DNA of 64,000 bases from Methyloceanibacter superfactus. GTDB taxonomy: Bacteria; Pseudomonadota; Alphaproteobacteria; Rhizobiales; Methyloligellaceae. The position numbers and the translations under genes are program-made. Below, one piece after another: positions 10,511-18,970 of the stretch. Each line of letters starts with the position of its first letter. Positions within the stretch are counted from its first letter, which is position 1. Location: assembly GCF_001723305.1 (NCBI RefSeq), contig NZ_LPWF01000004.1:207515-271514 (forward strand), given 5' to 3'. Under the pieces are notes generated by a model. It did no database searches, was not told where the DNA came from, and saw nothing but the letters and a program-made list of their open reading frames with translations.

Positions 10511-10723
10511 CTAGTGACCGCCGACGACGCCGACCGTGACCCGCGCCACACGCGCCGCGCCCACCAGACGCGGCAAATCCTGGTCATAGGCGCCGGCGGC
10601 CAGCAGAACCGTATCGCCCTTGGACGCCGCCCCGATGGCGTGCGACAGGGTCTTGAATGCCGTTTCCGGCGTGCGGCCGTCATTGCTGTCGAGGCCGGTC
10701 TTGGGGTCTACATACCAGGTCAT
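10511..10723 (-). CDS. Short DUF1565-like protein (parallel beta-helix N-terminal motif)
   Basis: Seventy residues beginning MTWYVDPKTGLDSNDGRTPE, followed by TAFKTLSHAIGAASKGDTVL. The YVDPxxGxDxNDGxTPxTAFKTL pattern is the opening segment of parallel beta-helix proteins (DUF1565), which normally continue for hundreds of residues. Here the protein stops after about one module, so it is either a stand-alone short version or a remnant. There is no signal peptide. Function unknown. Confidence 0.5.
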   Translation of the reverse strand: MTWYVDPKTGLDSNDGRTPETAFKTLSHAIGAASKGDTVLLAAGAYDQDLPRLVGAARVARVTVGVVGGH

Positions 10724-10825
10724 CGCGCAGGGGCTCCGATTCGACGCTTTCGAGACGTTACGGCAACGCGGCGCGCTCCGATAGCACCGACTATCGGGAC
10801 AACCCCAGCCCCCTTCACCCTTCTC

Positions 10826-10854
10826 CTTGAATTCGCGGGCGGATTTCCCCATAT
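10826..10854 (+). promoter_or_regulatory. RpoH (sigma-32) type heat-shock promoter for hsp20
   Basis: CTTGAA at 10826-10831 and CCCCATAT at 10847-10854, separated by 15 bp, match the sigma-32 consensus CTTGAA-N(13-17)-CCCCATNT in every scored position. It points to the hsp20 gene, with expected transcription start near 10861 and a leader of about 110 nt. Confidence 0.8.
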
Positions 10855-10872
10855 GCCAGCTGGTTTATGAGA

Positions 10873-10971
10873 CTCAGCGCCGCGGCGGGCTGAGGTTGCG
10901 AGGCGCCGTCAGGGCCTCGAAAGTTCGTCACCAGCACGCGCGGCACGCTGATGAAAGAGGCTTTCCGCCGG
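10873..10971 (+). promoter_or_regulatory. Structured hsp20 leader, candidate RNA thermometer
   Basis: The leader downstream of the RpoH promoter can form two stem-loops: CTCAGC (10873-10878) with GCTGAG (10889-10894), and CGAGGC (10899-10904) with GCCTCG (10914-10919). A third element, CGGC (10941-10944) with GCCG (10967-10970), encloses GAAAG-AGG-CTTTC (10953-10965). This would hide the AAAGAGG ribosome site just before the ATG at 10972. Several hairpins with the last one masking the ribosome site is the layout of ROSE-type thermometers of rhizobial small heat-shock genes. No ROSE consensus was confirmed. Confidence 0.45.
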
Positions 10972-11394
10972 ATGTCGCGCATGGCACTTTTCGACGGCAA
11001 TCTTTGGTTAACCCTGTCCACGGATCGCCTGGGCGCGCCCGCCAAGGCAGCCGATGGCGGTTATCCGCCCTACAATATCGAGCTCTTGCCTGAGGGCCGC
11101 AACGGTCCGGAGGCCCTGCGCATTACGCTCGCGGTCGCCGGTTTCTCACTTGACGAACTCGACGTGAGCGTCGAGGACGGTGAGCTGACGGTCCGTGGCG
11201 CCAAGCGCGACGAGGTCGCCAAGGATTATCTTCACCGCGGCATCGCCGCGCGGCAGTTCAAACGGAGCTTCGCCCTGGCCAAGGGCGTTGAGGTCCGCAA
11301 GGCCGAATTGCATGATGGCCTGCTCGCCATCGTGCTGGAACGGCCCCATAGGGAGAAACGTGTACTCAAGGTGGGAATCGCGCCAGTCGGCTAA
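10972..11394 (+). CDS. Small heat-shock protein, Hsp20/alpha-crystallin family
   Basis: ATP-independent holdase chaperone that binds unfolding proteins. The alpha-crystallin domain spans roughly residues 30-130: YPPYNIELLPEGRNGPEAL, ITLAVAGFSLDELDVSVEDG, ELTVRGAKRDE, YLHRGIAARQFKRSFALA and the C-terminal ERPHREKRVLKVGI. Start chosen at 10972 (MSRMALFDGN), which matches the MSRMxLFD opening of alphaproteobacterial relatives; ATG at 10951 is an alternative that would put the AAAGAGG site inside the gene. It is preceded by a consensus RpoH promoter and followed by the DUF1150 gene, its usual partner. Confidence 0.92.
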   Translation: MSRMALFDGNLWLTLSTDRLGAPAKAADGGYPPYNIELLPEGRNGPEALRITLAVAGFSLDELDVSVEDGELTVRGAKRDEVAKDYLHRGIAARQFKRSFALAKGVEVRKAELHDGLLAIVLERPHREKRVLKVGIAPVG

Positions 11395-11444
11395 GCTCGC
11401 GTTACGCTATGACGCGCGCTTCTCCACGAGGAACCGGAGTCCGA

Positions 11445-11711
11445 ATGAATAAGATGGAAAACGACGAGACCCGCCATTTGATGAGCCTGAAGGAGCTCGC
11501 GCTCCTCGGCGACGGCGAGGTCGCCTATATCAAGCAACTCGACTCGGATTCCGCCGAACGGCTGTTCCCGGCGCTCGACGACGCGCCCGAGGGCATCGAT
11601 CTGTTCGCCGTGCTCGGTGCCGACGGCACGCCGCTGGCGCTGACCGATAGCCGCAACGCGGCGATCGCCAACGCGCTCGAGAATGACCTCGTGCCCGTGA
11701 GCGTGCACTAA
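11445..11711 (+). CDS. DUF1150 family protein
   Basis: An 88-aa soluble protein, MNKMENDETRHLMSLKEL followed by DSAERLFPALDDAPEGIDLF and VLGADGTPLALTDSR. This family occurs next to hsp20 genes across alphaproteobacteria, which suggests a heat-shock-associated role; the function is not known. Start set at ATG 11445. A 12-residue N-terminal extension from 11409 is possible but not family-like. It is probably co-transcribed with hsp20 (50 bp apart). Confidence 0.85.
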   Translation: MNKMENDETRHLMSLKELALLGDGEVAYIKQLDSDSAERLFPALDDAPEGIDLFAVLGADGTPLALTDSRNAAIANALENDLVPVSVH

Positions 11712-11827
11712 CTCTCCGCCCAACCAGCCTTCGTCTCCACCACGAGCCGCACGGCGCCGGCATCATCTGGCGATGATGCCCGGCCGCGTGCATAGTCGAG
11801 CCATCCAGTTTTCTCCGGAGGGCTCGC

Positions 11828-12988
11828 ATGACATCGCAGATCGTCTTCAAGGCCGCGCGCTGCGCGGCGTTCGTCCTGCTGGCGGCGGTGGCAGGCTTCT
11901 CTGCTCATCCAAGTGCGGCGCGGGCGGACCCCTTGCTCGATGAGACCGTCGCGTTCACCGGCGATATCCTCTACCTCCAATACAAAATACCCGGCCTCGT
12001 CATCGCCGCGGTGCGCAACGGCGAGACGGCGATCCATGGGGTCGGCGCGGCGCGCGATAGTGGTGAGGCCCCGGACGGCGACACCGTCATGCGCATCGGC
12101 TCGATCACCAAGCCTTCACGGGCCAGGTTCTGGCCCAGCTCGCCGCGGACGGAACCGTGTCGCTGACGCAGACGGTCGCCACCACCGCGCCCGATCTCGG
12201 CTCCGGCGCCGATCCGAACCTCGCCAATCTGAGACTCATCGACATCGCCACGCAGCGTCGGGACTGCGCGCGAGGTGCCGCATGATGCGGGCCCGGCCGA
12301 CGATCCCTTCGCGCCGATCACCCGCGAGGCGTTCGCCGCGTGGCTGAGCAAGGAGCCGTTGCTGTTCGCACCGGGGACAGGCGTGCTCTACTCGAACTTC
12401 GCCTTCGACGTCCTGTCGATCGCCTTGTCCGAAGCGGCGAAGAAGCCCTATCCCGACCTCCTGGCCGAGCATGTCACCGGGCCGCTCGGCATGACGGACA
12501 CGACCTTCGCGCCGAACGAGGCGCAAAAGGGCCGGCTGATGCAAGGGCACGGCTTCGACGGCAAGGCGCTGCCGGACGTGCCGACCGGTTCGGTGATCGT
12601 CGGCTCGGGCGGCCTCTACTCGACGCCGAAAGATCTGCTGCGCTGGATGCAATGGCATCTCGACCGCCTCGGCAAAGACGGCGCCGAGACCCGCATGCTC
12701 GATCATGCGGCCTATCTGGTGCGGGACGGGCTGAACCCAGTGTCAGGCATGGACGAGTCCGGCCAGATGGACGCCATGAGCCTCGCCTGGGTGGTGATGA
12801 TGCCCGAAGGCGATCGGCCGCTGATCCTGCAAAAGGCGGGCGGGCTGCAGGGGACGTTCTCCTACATCGCCTTTGCGCCGACGCGGGGCATCGCCGTGTT
12901 CGTCGCGATCAACAAATTCGACTTCGCCGCGGCCATGGGCATGGCCCAAGCCGTCAACGAGATGATCGCCACGCTGACACCGCGCTAG
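11828..12988 (+). CDS. Secreted beta-lactamase-family serine hydrolase (three apparent frameshifts)
   Basis: A class C beta-lactamase/penicillin-binding-like hydrolase (PF00144). The N-terminus has a signal peptide ending near PSAARA. MRIGSITK carries the SxxK catalytic motif. The next part, AFTGQVLAQLAADGTVSL, is in a second frame from about 12112. A third frame, AREVPHDAGPADDPFA, resumes near 12265, and contains the YSN motif in GTGVLYSNFAFDVLSIAL. One missing base near 12112 and two between 12255 and 12265 repair it to about 387 aa. GGLQGTFSYIAFAP follows near the C-terminus. The substrate is unknown, and antibiotic resistance should not be assumed. It converges with ptsN, overlapping 4 bp. 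Confidence 0.82.
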
Positions 12989-13452
12989 GCGGCGTGCGAG
13001 GAGGTCTCTTCCTGGGTGAGAACCGCGTAAAGCGCGGCGGCATCCTTGGACGCGCGGAGCTTGTCCACGGCGGATCCCTCGCGCAGTAACCGCGAAATCC
13101 GCGCAAGCGCCTTCAGATGGTCGGCGCCGGCGCCCTCGGGCGCGAGCAGCAGGAACACGATATCCACGGGCTCGCCATCGACCGCATCGAACTCGACCGG
13201 CTCGGGCAGCCGGGCAAAAACACCGACGATCCGTTTCAGCCCGGCGAGCTTGCCGTGGGGGATGGCGACTCCCTGGCCGAGCCCGGTGGAGCCGAGCTGC
13301 TCGCGCTGCCAAAGAACATCGAAGACGTCGCGCTCCGGAAGGCCGGCAGTGCGCGCGGCCCGGGCCGAAAGATCCTGCAAGAGCTGCTTCTTGCTCTGCG
13401 CCTTCAGCGAAGGAACCACGTCCTCGGGTGAGATGAGATCACCTAGATGCAT
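12985..13452 (-). CDS. ptsN: PTS IIA-like nitrogen regulatory protein PtsN
   Basis: EIIA-Ntr of the nitrogen phosphotransferase system, phosphorylated by PtsO and regulating K+ uptake and sigma-54-linked functions. At 155 aa it starts MHLGDLISPEDVVPSLKAQS. The phosphorylated histidine lies in GQGVAIPHGKLAGLKRIVGV. The C-terminal ALARISRLLREGSAVDKLR is characteristic. It lies downstream of rpoN, as in most alphaproteobacteria, but without hpf between them. Confidence 0.94.
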   Translation of the reverse strand: MHLGDLISPEDVVPSLKAQSKKQLLQDLSARAARTAGLPERDVFDVLWQREQLGSTGLGQGVAIPHGKLAGLKRIVGVFARLPEPVEFDAVDGEPVDIVFLLLAPEGAGADHLKALARISRLLREGSAVDKLRASKDAAALYAVLTQEETSSHAA

Positions 13453-13916
13453 TCGACTACCCGTGTGACTTGTGTGAGCGGACAGGGCGCGAACGCCGCG
13501 TGCCCGACTGGCGCATTCTCAAGAGCTGGAACCCATCCAGCCGATCTTGCGGGACTCCCCGTCCAACTTTTTCGACTCACCCGCCCCGACGGCTGGTGCC
13601 CGATGAACGTCTCGACGGTGTGACAACGCAGTCCTGGACGCAACTTGCGCAACGCCTCTCGACGCCCAGGATCATTCGGTAGCTTGCTTCGTCATTGCCG
13701 GCGGAAGCTTGTTACAAGACCCTTCTTGTCTGGCGCTTCCCGGGGCGCATACCGCATTCTCGAGATCCGATTCGTGTCGAGACGTCCCAAAGCGCCTCGC
13801 TCGTCCTCGATAGCGGCGGGAAGCTAGACCCACGTAACTAGGGTGTCAAACGCAATAAGGTCGATCTGCCCTCTTTACAGATTTCGCCTTCGTGAACAGC
13901 GCATTAGACGCAAAGT
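13453..13916 (-). other. 464-bp intergenic region between rpoN and ptsN
   Basis: No convincing coding sequence on either strand. In most Rhizobiales this interval holds hpf (ribosome hibernation factor, about 190 aa), which would not fit and whose motifs I cannot find. On the minus strand TTGACA (13844-13849) and TCTAGC (13823-13828), 15 bp apart, could be a weak promoter for ptsN. Confidence 0.5.
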
Positions 13917-15486
13917 TCAGGCGCTTGCGCCCATCGCGATGCGCTTCAGCCGGCGGCGCTGCACCGAGGAGGGAATGCCGAGCGCCTCACGATATTTCGC
14001 CACCGTGCGGCGGGCGATGTCGATGCCGTCGCCCTTGAGCCGCTCGACGATTTTGTCGTCGGAGAGGACATCGGCGGCCGGCTCCGCGGTGATCATCTCG
14101 CGAATCCGATGGCGCACCGCCTCCGAGGAGTGGGCGTCGTCGCCATGGGCGGTGGCGGCAATGGACGAGGTGAAGAAATATTTCAGCTCGAACAGGCCGC
14201 GATTGGTGGCCATGTATTTGTTGGCGGTCACGCGGCTGACCGTCGATTCGTGCATCGAAATGGCGTCGGCCACGGTCTTCAGATTCAGCGGCCGCAGATG
14301 ACGCACGCCGTAGGTGAAGAAGGCGTCCTGCTGGCGCACGATCTCTTGCGCGACCTTCAGTATGGTTCGTGCCCGCTGATCGAGACTCTTCACCAGCCAA
14401 TTCGCGGTTTGCAGGCAATCGACAAGATAGGACTTGTCCTCTTTGCGCATCTTCGTCTTCGACACCGTCGCGTAGTAGGACTGATTTACCAGCACGCGCG
14501 GGAGCGTATCGCTGTTCAGCTCCACGTAGAAGCTCCTGTCGGGAAGCGACCGCACGAGCACGTCGGGCACGATGGGCTGTGCCGGGGCCGAGCCGTATTT
14601 CAGGCCGGGCTTCGGATTGAGCCGCCGCACCTCGGCGATCATGTCGCACAGATCTTCGTCGGAAACGCGCGCGGCCCGCTTGAGCGCGACGAGATCGTGG
14701 GTGGCGAGAAGATGCAGATTGTCGATCAACGCGGCCATGGCCGGGTCGCAGCGGTCCTGTTCCTTTAGCTGTAGCGTCAGGCATTCGCGCAAGTCGCGGG
14801 CGAAGACGCCACACGGATCGAAGGTCTGCATGACGCCGAGCGTCTCCTCGACGAGCTCCTGGGGGGCTCCGAGAAGCTCGGCCAGGCCATCGAGATCGCC
14901 GCGCAGATAACCGGCCTCGTCGGTCATATCGATGAGGTGCTGGCCGATCATGCGGCGTGCCGGATCGGAGAACGTGAGGCTGAGCTGCTCGGCAGATGGG
15001 TCCGCAGCGTCTTCTCCTCGGCCACATAGGCTTCGAGATTGGAGCCGTCATCGTTGTCGACCCGCGATCCCTGGGTAAGCCCGCTCCACCCTGAATCGGT
15101 CATCGCCCCGGGCGTGAAGGTCTCCGAATCGGGGAACATGTCCTGGGGCTCCGCGTCGAGATCGTTGGTTTGGCTCGCGCCGTTCCCCGTCTCGAGGTCG
15201 ACCCAGTCGTCGCCATCGCCGGTTTCGGCGCTGCCCTCGTCGGACGCCGGCGCGGCCTTCGCGTCGCGCCGTCGTCCTTGGTGGCGGTGGGGGAACGGTC
15301 CTCGGCCAGGCCGTTGGGCTCATCCGGATCGGCATGTTCGAGCAGCGGATTGCGCTCAAGCTCAGTCTCGACGAAGGTCGCAAGCTCCATGTTCGACAAC
15401 TGCAACAGCTTGATCGCCTGCTGCAATTGCGGCGTCATAACCAGACTGTGACTCTGGCGGAGTTCGAGCTTTGTGTTGATCGCCAT
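13917..15486 (-). CDS. rpoN: RNA polymerase sigma-54 factor (two apparent frameshifts)
   Basis: Alternative sigma factor for nitrogen and other regulons, acting with AAA+ activators. The N-terminal activator-interacting region is MAINTKLELRQSHSLVMTPQ, with LQQAIKLLQLSNMELATFVE. The acidic linker (PQDMFPDSETFTPGAMTDSG) lies in a second frame entered near 15262. The core-binding and DNA-binding regions lie in a third frame from about 14992: MIGQHLIDMTDEAGYLRGDL, LKTVADAISMHESTVSRVT and the RpoN box ARRTVAKYRE. Each shift needs one added base. Repaired length is about 523 aa. It follows lptB by 26 bp. Confidence 0.94.
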
Positions 15487-15512
15487 CTACTAATTCACTC
15501 GCGATCGGGTGT

Positions 15513-16343
15513 TCAGATCTTGAACTGATCACCAAGATAAACGCGTCGCACATCCTCGTTGTTAATGATCTCGTGCGCGGTACCGTGGGTTAGTACCATA
15601 CCGTCATGGATAATATAGGCTCGGCTAACAAGCTCCAACGTCTCGCGCACATTGTGATCGGTAATGAGAACGCCGATGCCGCGCTCGGTGAGATGCCGCA
15701 CGAGCGCGCGAATGTCGCCGACGGCGATCGGATCGATGCCGGCGAAGGGTTCATCGAGCAGCATGAAGGAGGGACGCGAGGCGAGCGCGCGCGCAATTTC
15801 GACACGCCGCCGTTCACCGCCCGACAGTGCCATGGACGGCGACTTTCTGAGGCGCGTGATGCGGAATTCCTCGAGGAGCGAATCGAGCTGAAGCTGGCGC
15901 TCCTTCTTGTTTGGCTCGACCATCTCAAGCACGGCGAGAATGTTCTCCTCCACCGTGAGGCCCCGGAAGATGGACGCCTCCTGCGGCAGATAGCCGATGC
16001 CGAGCCGCGCGCGGCGGTACATGGGCAATTTGGTCACGTCACGGCCGTCGATCTTGATCGAGCCTTGGTCGGCCGGGATCAGACCCGTGATCATGTAGAA
16101 GACGGTGGTCTTGCCGGCGCCGTTCGGCCCGAGCAGTCCGACCGCTTCGCCGCGCTGAAGATCGAGACTGACGCCGCGCACGACGGTGCGCTTCTTGAAG
16201 GCCTTGACCACGGATCGGATGGTGAGCCAGCCGTTGCCTGGCTGGCCTTGATGCGCGGGTTCGCGCACGGCGGGCTCGACCTGCACGGGAGCCTCCGGGG
16301 CAGCAACCGCCTGACGGCCTGGAAACGACAGCAACTTGCCCAC
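15513..16343 (-). CDS. lptB: LPS export ABC transporter ATP-binding protein LptB
   Basis: ATPase of the LptB2FG complex that extracts LPS from the inner membrane. An N-terminal extension of about 35 residues ([20 protein letters not shown]) precedes the ABC domain. Walker A is [20 protein letters not shown], the signature is [17 protein letters not shown], Walker B is [16 protein letters not shown], and the switch histidine is in [13 protein letters not shown]. The stop region YLGDQFKI is typical of LptB. It forms the lptC-lptA-lptB-rpoN string. Confidence 0.96.
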   Translation of the reverse strand: MGKLLSFPGRQAVAAPEAPVQVEPAVREPAHQGQPGNGWLTIRSVVKAFKKRTVVRGVSLDLQRGEAVGLLGPNGAGKTTVFYMITGLIPADQGSIKIDGRDVTKLPMYRRARLGIGYLPQEASIFRGLTVEENILAVLEMVEPNKKERQLQLDSLLEEFRITRLRKSPSMALSGGERRRVEIARALASRPSFMLLDEPFAGIDPIAVGDIRALVRHLTERGIGVLITDHNVRETLELVSRAYIIHDGMVLTHGTAHEIINNEDVRRVYLGDQFKI

Positions 16344-16395
16344 TGACCCTTTCCGCTCCTCAGTTGAAGCGCTGGCCGGTTGAAATCGGATAGAG

Positions 16396-16407
16396 CCCCT
16401 TAAGGGG
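16396..16407. repeat. 12-bp perfect palindrome after lptA
   Basis: CCCCTTAAGGGG lies 3 bp after the lptA stop, inside the 66-bp lptA-lptB gap. It could form a small intercistronic hairpin or bind a dimeric regulator. Its size alone does not allow a choice. Confidence 0.3.
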
Positions 16408-16409
16408 TC

Positions 16410-17201
16410 TCACCGGAACTCAGGCACAATCGGCCATGGCTCGGCTTCATCGACGGCCGCATCTTCCGCTTCCGGCTTCTGTTCGCCTGGAACAGGCTCC
16501 TCATTGCTTGCCGCAGGTGCCGGTGCGGATTTCTTAGGCTTGATGCGGACCGGTTCGGCATCGCCATCATCGCCGCCACCGTCTTGCTTAGGCATGAACA
16601 GCGCGCGGATACGGCCTCCGGTCGTGGCATTACCTGGATTCTCGAACCGGCTCTCACCCGTCTTCAAGTTAATGATAAGCCGTTCTCCCTTTAGCACATT
16701 CTGACCTTGCGATAACACCACATTGCCACCCACGGTTACCAACTGAGCCGGCACATCGTAGAGCGCCCAGTCGCTGGTGGTGGTCTGATCGTCGTCGCTG
16801 GTGATGACGACGCTGCCTCTCGCCTCGATCTTGCTGATCTGCGCCTCGGGACCGGCCGGCTTGTCCGGCTGATTGGCGGCGGGCACCGGCTCGGCCGCCT
16901 TCTGGCCGGTGATCTTCTCCGCGCCGCCCACGTAATGCACGTCGAGCTCGGCGGCGCGCAGCGTCGTCGTCCCCTGCACCGCTTTCACATTGCCTTTGAA
17001 CGTCGCGTATTTCTGCGCGTCGTAGACGGTAAGCATGTCGGACTCGATATCGATCGGCGCATCGGAGCTCTCGGACAAGCCGCCGAAGGAGTTGCTGAGC
17101 GTTTGCGCGGGAAGCGGGTTCGTCAGGGCGATGAGCCCGAAGAGTGCCACCGCAGGCGCCATGACGGCCGAAGTAAGACTGACCCTCTGTTGCGTGCTCA
17201 T
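16410..17201 (-). CDS. lptA: LPS transport periplasmic protein LptA (OstA-like)
   Basis: Periplasmic bridge protein that carries LPS from LptC to LptD. It has an N-terminal hydrophobic signal (SAVMAPAVALFGLIALTNPL) and an OstA-type beta-jellyroll domain: PIDIESDMLTVYDAQKYATF, GNVKAVQGTTTLRAAELDVH, then GSVVITSDDDQTTTSDWALY and GNVVLSQGQNVLKGERLIIN. The C-terminal 55 residues are Pro/Glu/Ala-rich and probably disordered. The ATG overlaps the lptC stop by 4 bases. Confidence 0.9.
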   Translation of the reverse strand: MSTQQRVSLTSAVMAPAVALFGLIALTNPLPAQTLSNSFGGLSESSDAPIDIESDMLTVYDAQKYATFKGNVKAVQGTTTLRAAELDVHYVGGAEKITGQKAAEPVPAANQPDKPAGPEAQISKIEARGSVVITSDDDQTTTSDWALYDVPAQLVTVGGNVVLSQGQNVLKGERLIINLKTGESRFENPGNATTGGRIRALFMPKQDGGGDDGDAEPVRIKPKKSAPAPAASNEEPVPGEQKPEAEDAAVDEAEPWPIVPEFR

Positions 17202-17957
17202 TGCGGGCTCACCGTATTCGCATCGCCGGCAGCCGGCACCGTCTGTTGTACCGCCTCCGGCGCTTGAGCGGGTTGCGGCGTGCCGTCGCCTTCCTTCGGC
17301 TTCTTGACGAGATGCACCGCCACCTTGCCGCGGAAGATCAGAATATGATCCTGCGACCGAAACGTCAGCGCGTTGGCCTTGACCGTGCCGTTGCTGAGAT
17401 CGAAGGATACGGGCTGGTGCGAGCGCAGCGTCTGGGTGTCCATGTCGAGGCTGGCGTGCTTGAGCTCACCGGTGCGCCCGAGCTGGTGGCGACGGTGATG
17501 CGGTCCTGCATCACCAACCGCTCATACTTGCTGTTGAACACGCCGCGCACGGCCTGCATGCGCGACCAGCCGCCGGAGGCGTCGAAAGATTGGCCTGGAT
17601 CGCGTGCAGCTTGATGATTTCGGGGTTCTTGATGTCCTGGTCGGCGTGATCGGCGCGGATCACGTATTTACCGTTCTTCTTGTCGGTGCCTTCGAGGGTC
17701 GGGTTGAGCATGCGCAGATTGCCGTCGACGATGTCCATGCCGTCGATGCTCGCCGTCACGTCGCCGACGGTGATGTTGAGCCGGGTGGAGACGAAATAGG
17801 CCACCAGGACGAGAAGGCCGAAAACCGGAAGGCTCTTCCGCAGGATCCGGACCATGCGGCTATGGCGGCCGGCGCTGACAAAGGCGCGCTCGCGCTCCTC
17901 GGGTGTCCGCACGCGATAGCGCGGTCCCGAGTTGAGGAGATTCGCGTCAACTACCAT
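17198..17957 (-). CDS. lptC: LPS export system protein LptC (two apparent frameshifts)
   Basis: Bitopic inner-membrane partner of LptA. The start is ATG at 17957 (MVVDANLLNSG), preceded by GGCGGA; a TTG at 17969 is possible. One membrane helix, SLPVFGLLVLVAYFVSTRLN, is followed by the periplasmic jellyroll GLDIVDGNL-like segment. The reading shifts near 17590 into FNSKYERLVMQDRITVATSS and near 17477 into MDTQTLRSHQPVSFDLSNGT and ILIFRGKVAVHLVKKPKEGD. Both breaks are repaired by one base each, and no conserved part is lost. It is the first gene of the lpt-rpoN cluster. Confidence 0.88.
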
Positions 17958-18089
17958 GTTTTCCGCCAATTTTTGCGCGGGCCCCCCGGCTTTTCAGCCA
18001 CCCGAACGTCACCTAGCCGCAGGACTTTGATCACATTGCGACCGCTTGGCCTCGATGCCAATGGCCAATAGCCGCGGCCCATGGCCAGT

Positions 18090-18725
18090 TCAGTGGGCGA
18101 AAGGATCGATCTCGGCCCAGCCTTCGAGGTCGAGTTCGGCCCGGGTGGGGAGAAACTCGAAGCAGGCGCGCGCCAGATGCTCGCGGCCCTCACGCCGCAG
18201 CATGGCGTCGAGCCGATCGCGCAGCGCATGTAAATATAGCACATCGCTGGCGGCATAGCTGAGCTGCTCTGGGCTGAGCTCGGCCGCCCCCCAATCGGAG
18301 GATTGCTGCTGTTTGGACAACTCGACCCCGAGCAGTTCGCGGCAGAGATCCTTGAGGCCGTGCCTGTCGGTATAAGTCCGGGCGAGCTTGGAGGCGATCT
18401 TGGTGCAGTAGACCGGGCCCGGCATGACGCCGAGGAAATGCTTGAGCACGGCCATGTCGAAGCGGCCGTAATGGAAGATCTTGAGCACGCTGTCGTCGGC
18501 CAGCAGGCGCTTCAGCTCCGGCGCGTCGTAATCGCCGGAGATCTGCACCAGCGCGGCGGTGCCGTCGCCGTCGGACAGCTGCACGAGGCAGAGCCGGTCG
18601 CGATGCGGATTGAGCCCCAGCGTCTCGGTATCGATGGCGACCGTCTTGCCGGCGAAGCGGCCGGGAGGCAAATCGCCCTTATGCAGATCGACGGTCGAAG
18701 GCTGGCTCAAGATATTGGCCGTCAT
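18090..18725 (-). CDS. nrnC: NrnC-type 3'-5' exoribonuclease (RNase D-like)
   Basis: A 211-aa single-domain DEDDy exonuclease. Exo I is VAIDTETLGLNPHRDRLCLV, Exo II is FHYGRFDMAVLKHFLG, and Exo III with the Y-type ending is ELSPEQLSYAASDVLYLHAL. Full-length RNase D has HRDC domains and is about 380 aa, so the short form matches NrnC, the alphaproteobacterial oligoribonuclease substitute that degrades RNA dinucleotides. It lies upstream of lptC on the same strand, as in related genomes. Confidence 0.85.
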   Translation of the reverse strand: MTANILSQPSTVDLHKGDLPPGRFAGKTVAIDTETLGLNPHRDRLCLVQLSDGDGTAALVQISGDYDAPELKRLLADDSVLKIFHYGRFDMAVLKHFLGVMPGPVYCTKIASKLARTYTDRHGLKDLCRELLGVELSKQQQSSDWGAAELSPEQLSYAASDVLYLHALRDRLDAMLRREGREHLARACFEFLPTRAELDLEGWAEIDPFAH

Positions 18726-18757
18726 CGCGGCCCCGCCAACTTGGGGCGAAGCGGGGT

Positions 18758-18844
18758 TGGTGCCCAGGAGAAGACTCGAACTTCCACGCCCTTTCGGGCA
18801 CTAGCACCTGAAGCTAGCGCGTCTACCAGTTCCGCCACCTGGGC
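18758..18844 (-). tRNA. tRNA-Leu (CAG anticodon)
   Basis: An 87-nt class II tRNA with encoded CCA. Acceptor GCCCAGG pairs with CCTGGGC. Anticodon stem CTAGC/GCTAG closes loop TTCAGGT with anticodon CAG. The long variable arm GTGCCCGAAAGGGCGT forms its own hairpin. Decodes Leu CUG. Confidence 0.96.
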
Positions 18845-18970
18845 TTGAGGCTGTTGAGGTACGATTGGCTGTTCTCGTTGTCAATTGCCCGCAGAAGCGC
18901 CTTCAAGGGGCGGCCCCCGTCGTGTAATGCTGCAAGTGCTCATAGCAGGGCCAGGTTAAGAGGCATCTAA

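Noticed and set aside
11828..12988. Chromosomal beta-lactamase
   Set aside because: Only the broad PF00144 fold is supported by SxxK and YSN; many such proteins are esterases or peptidases, so resistance is not claimed.
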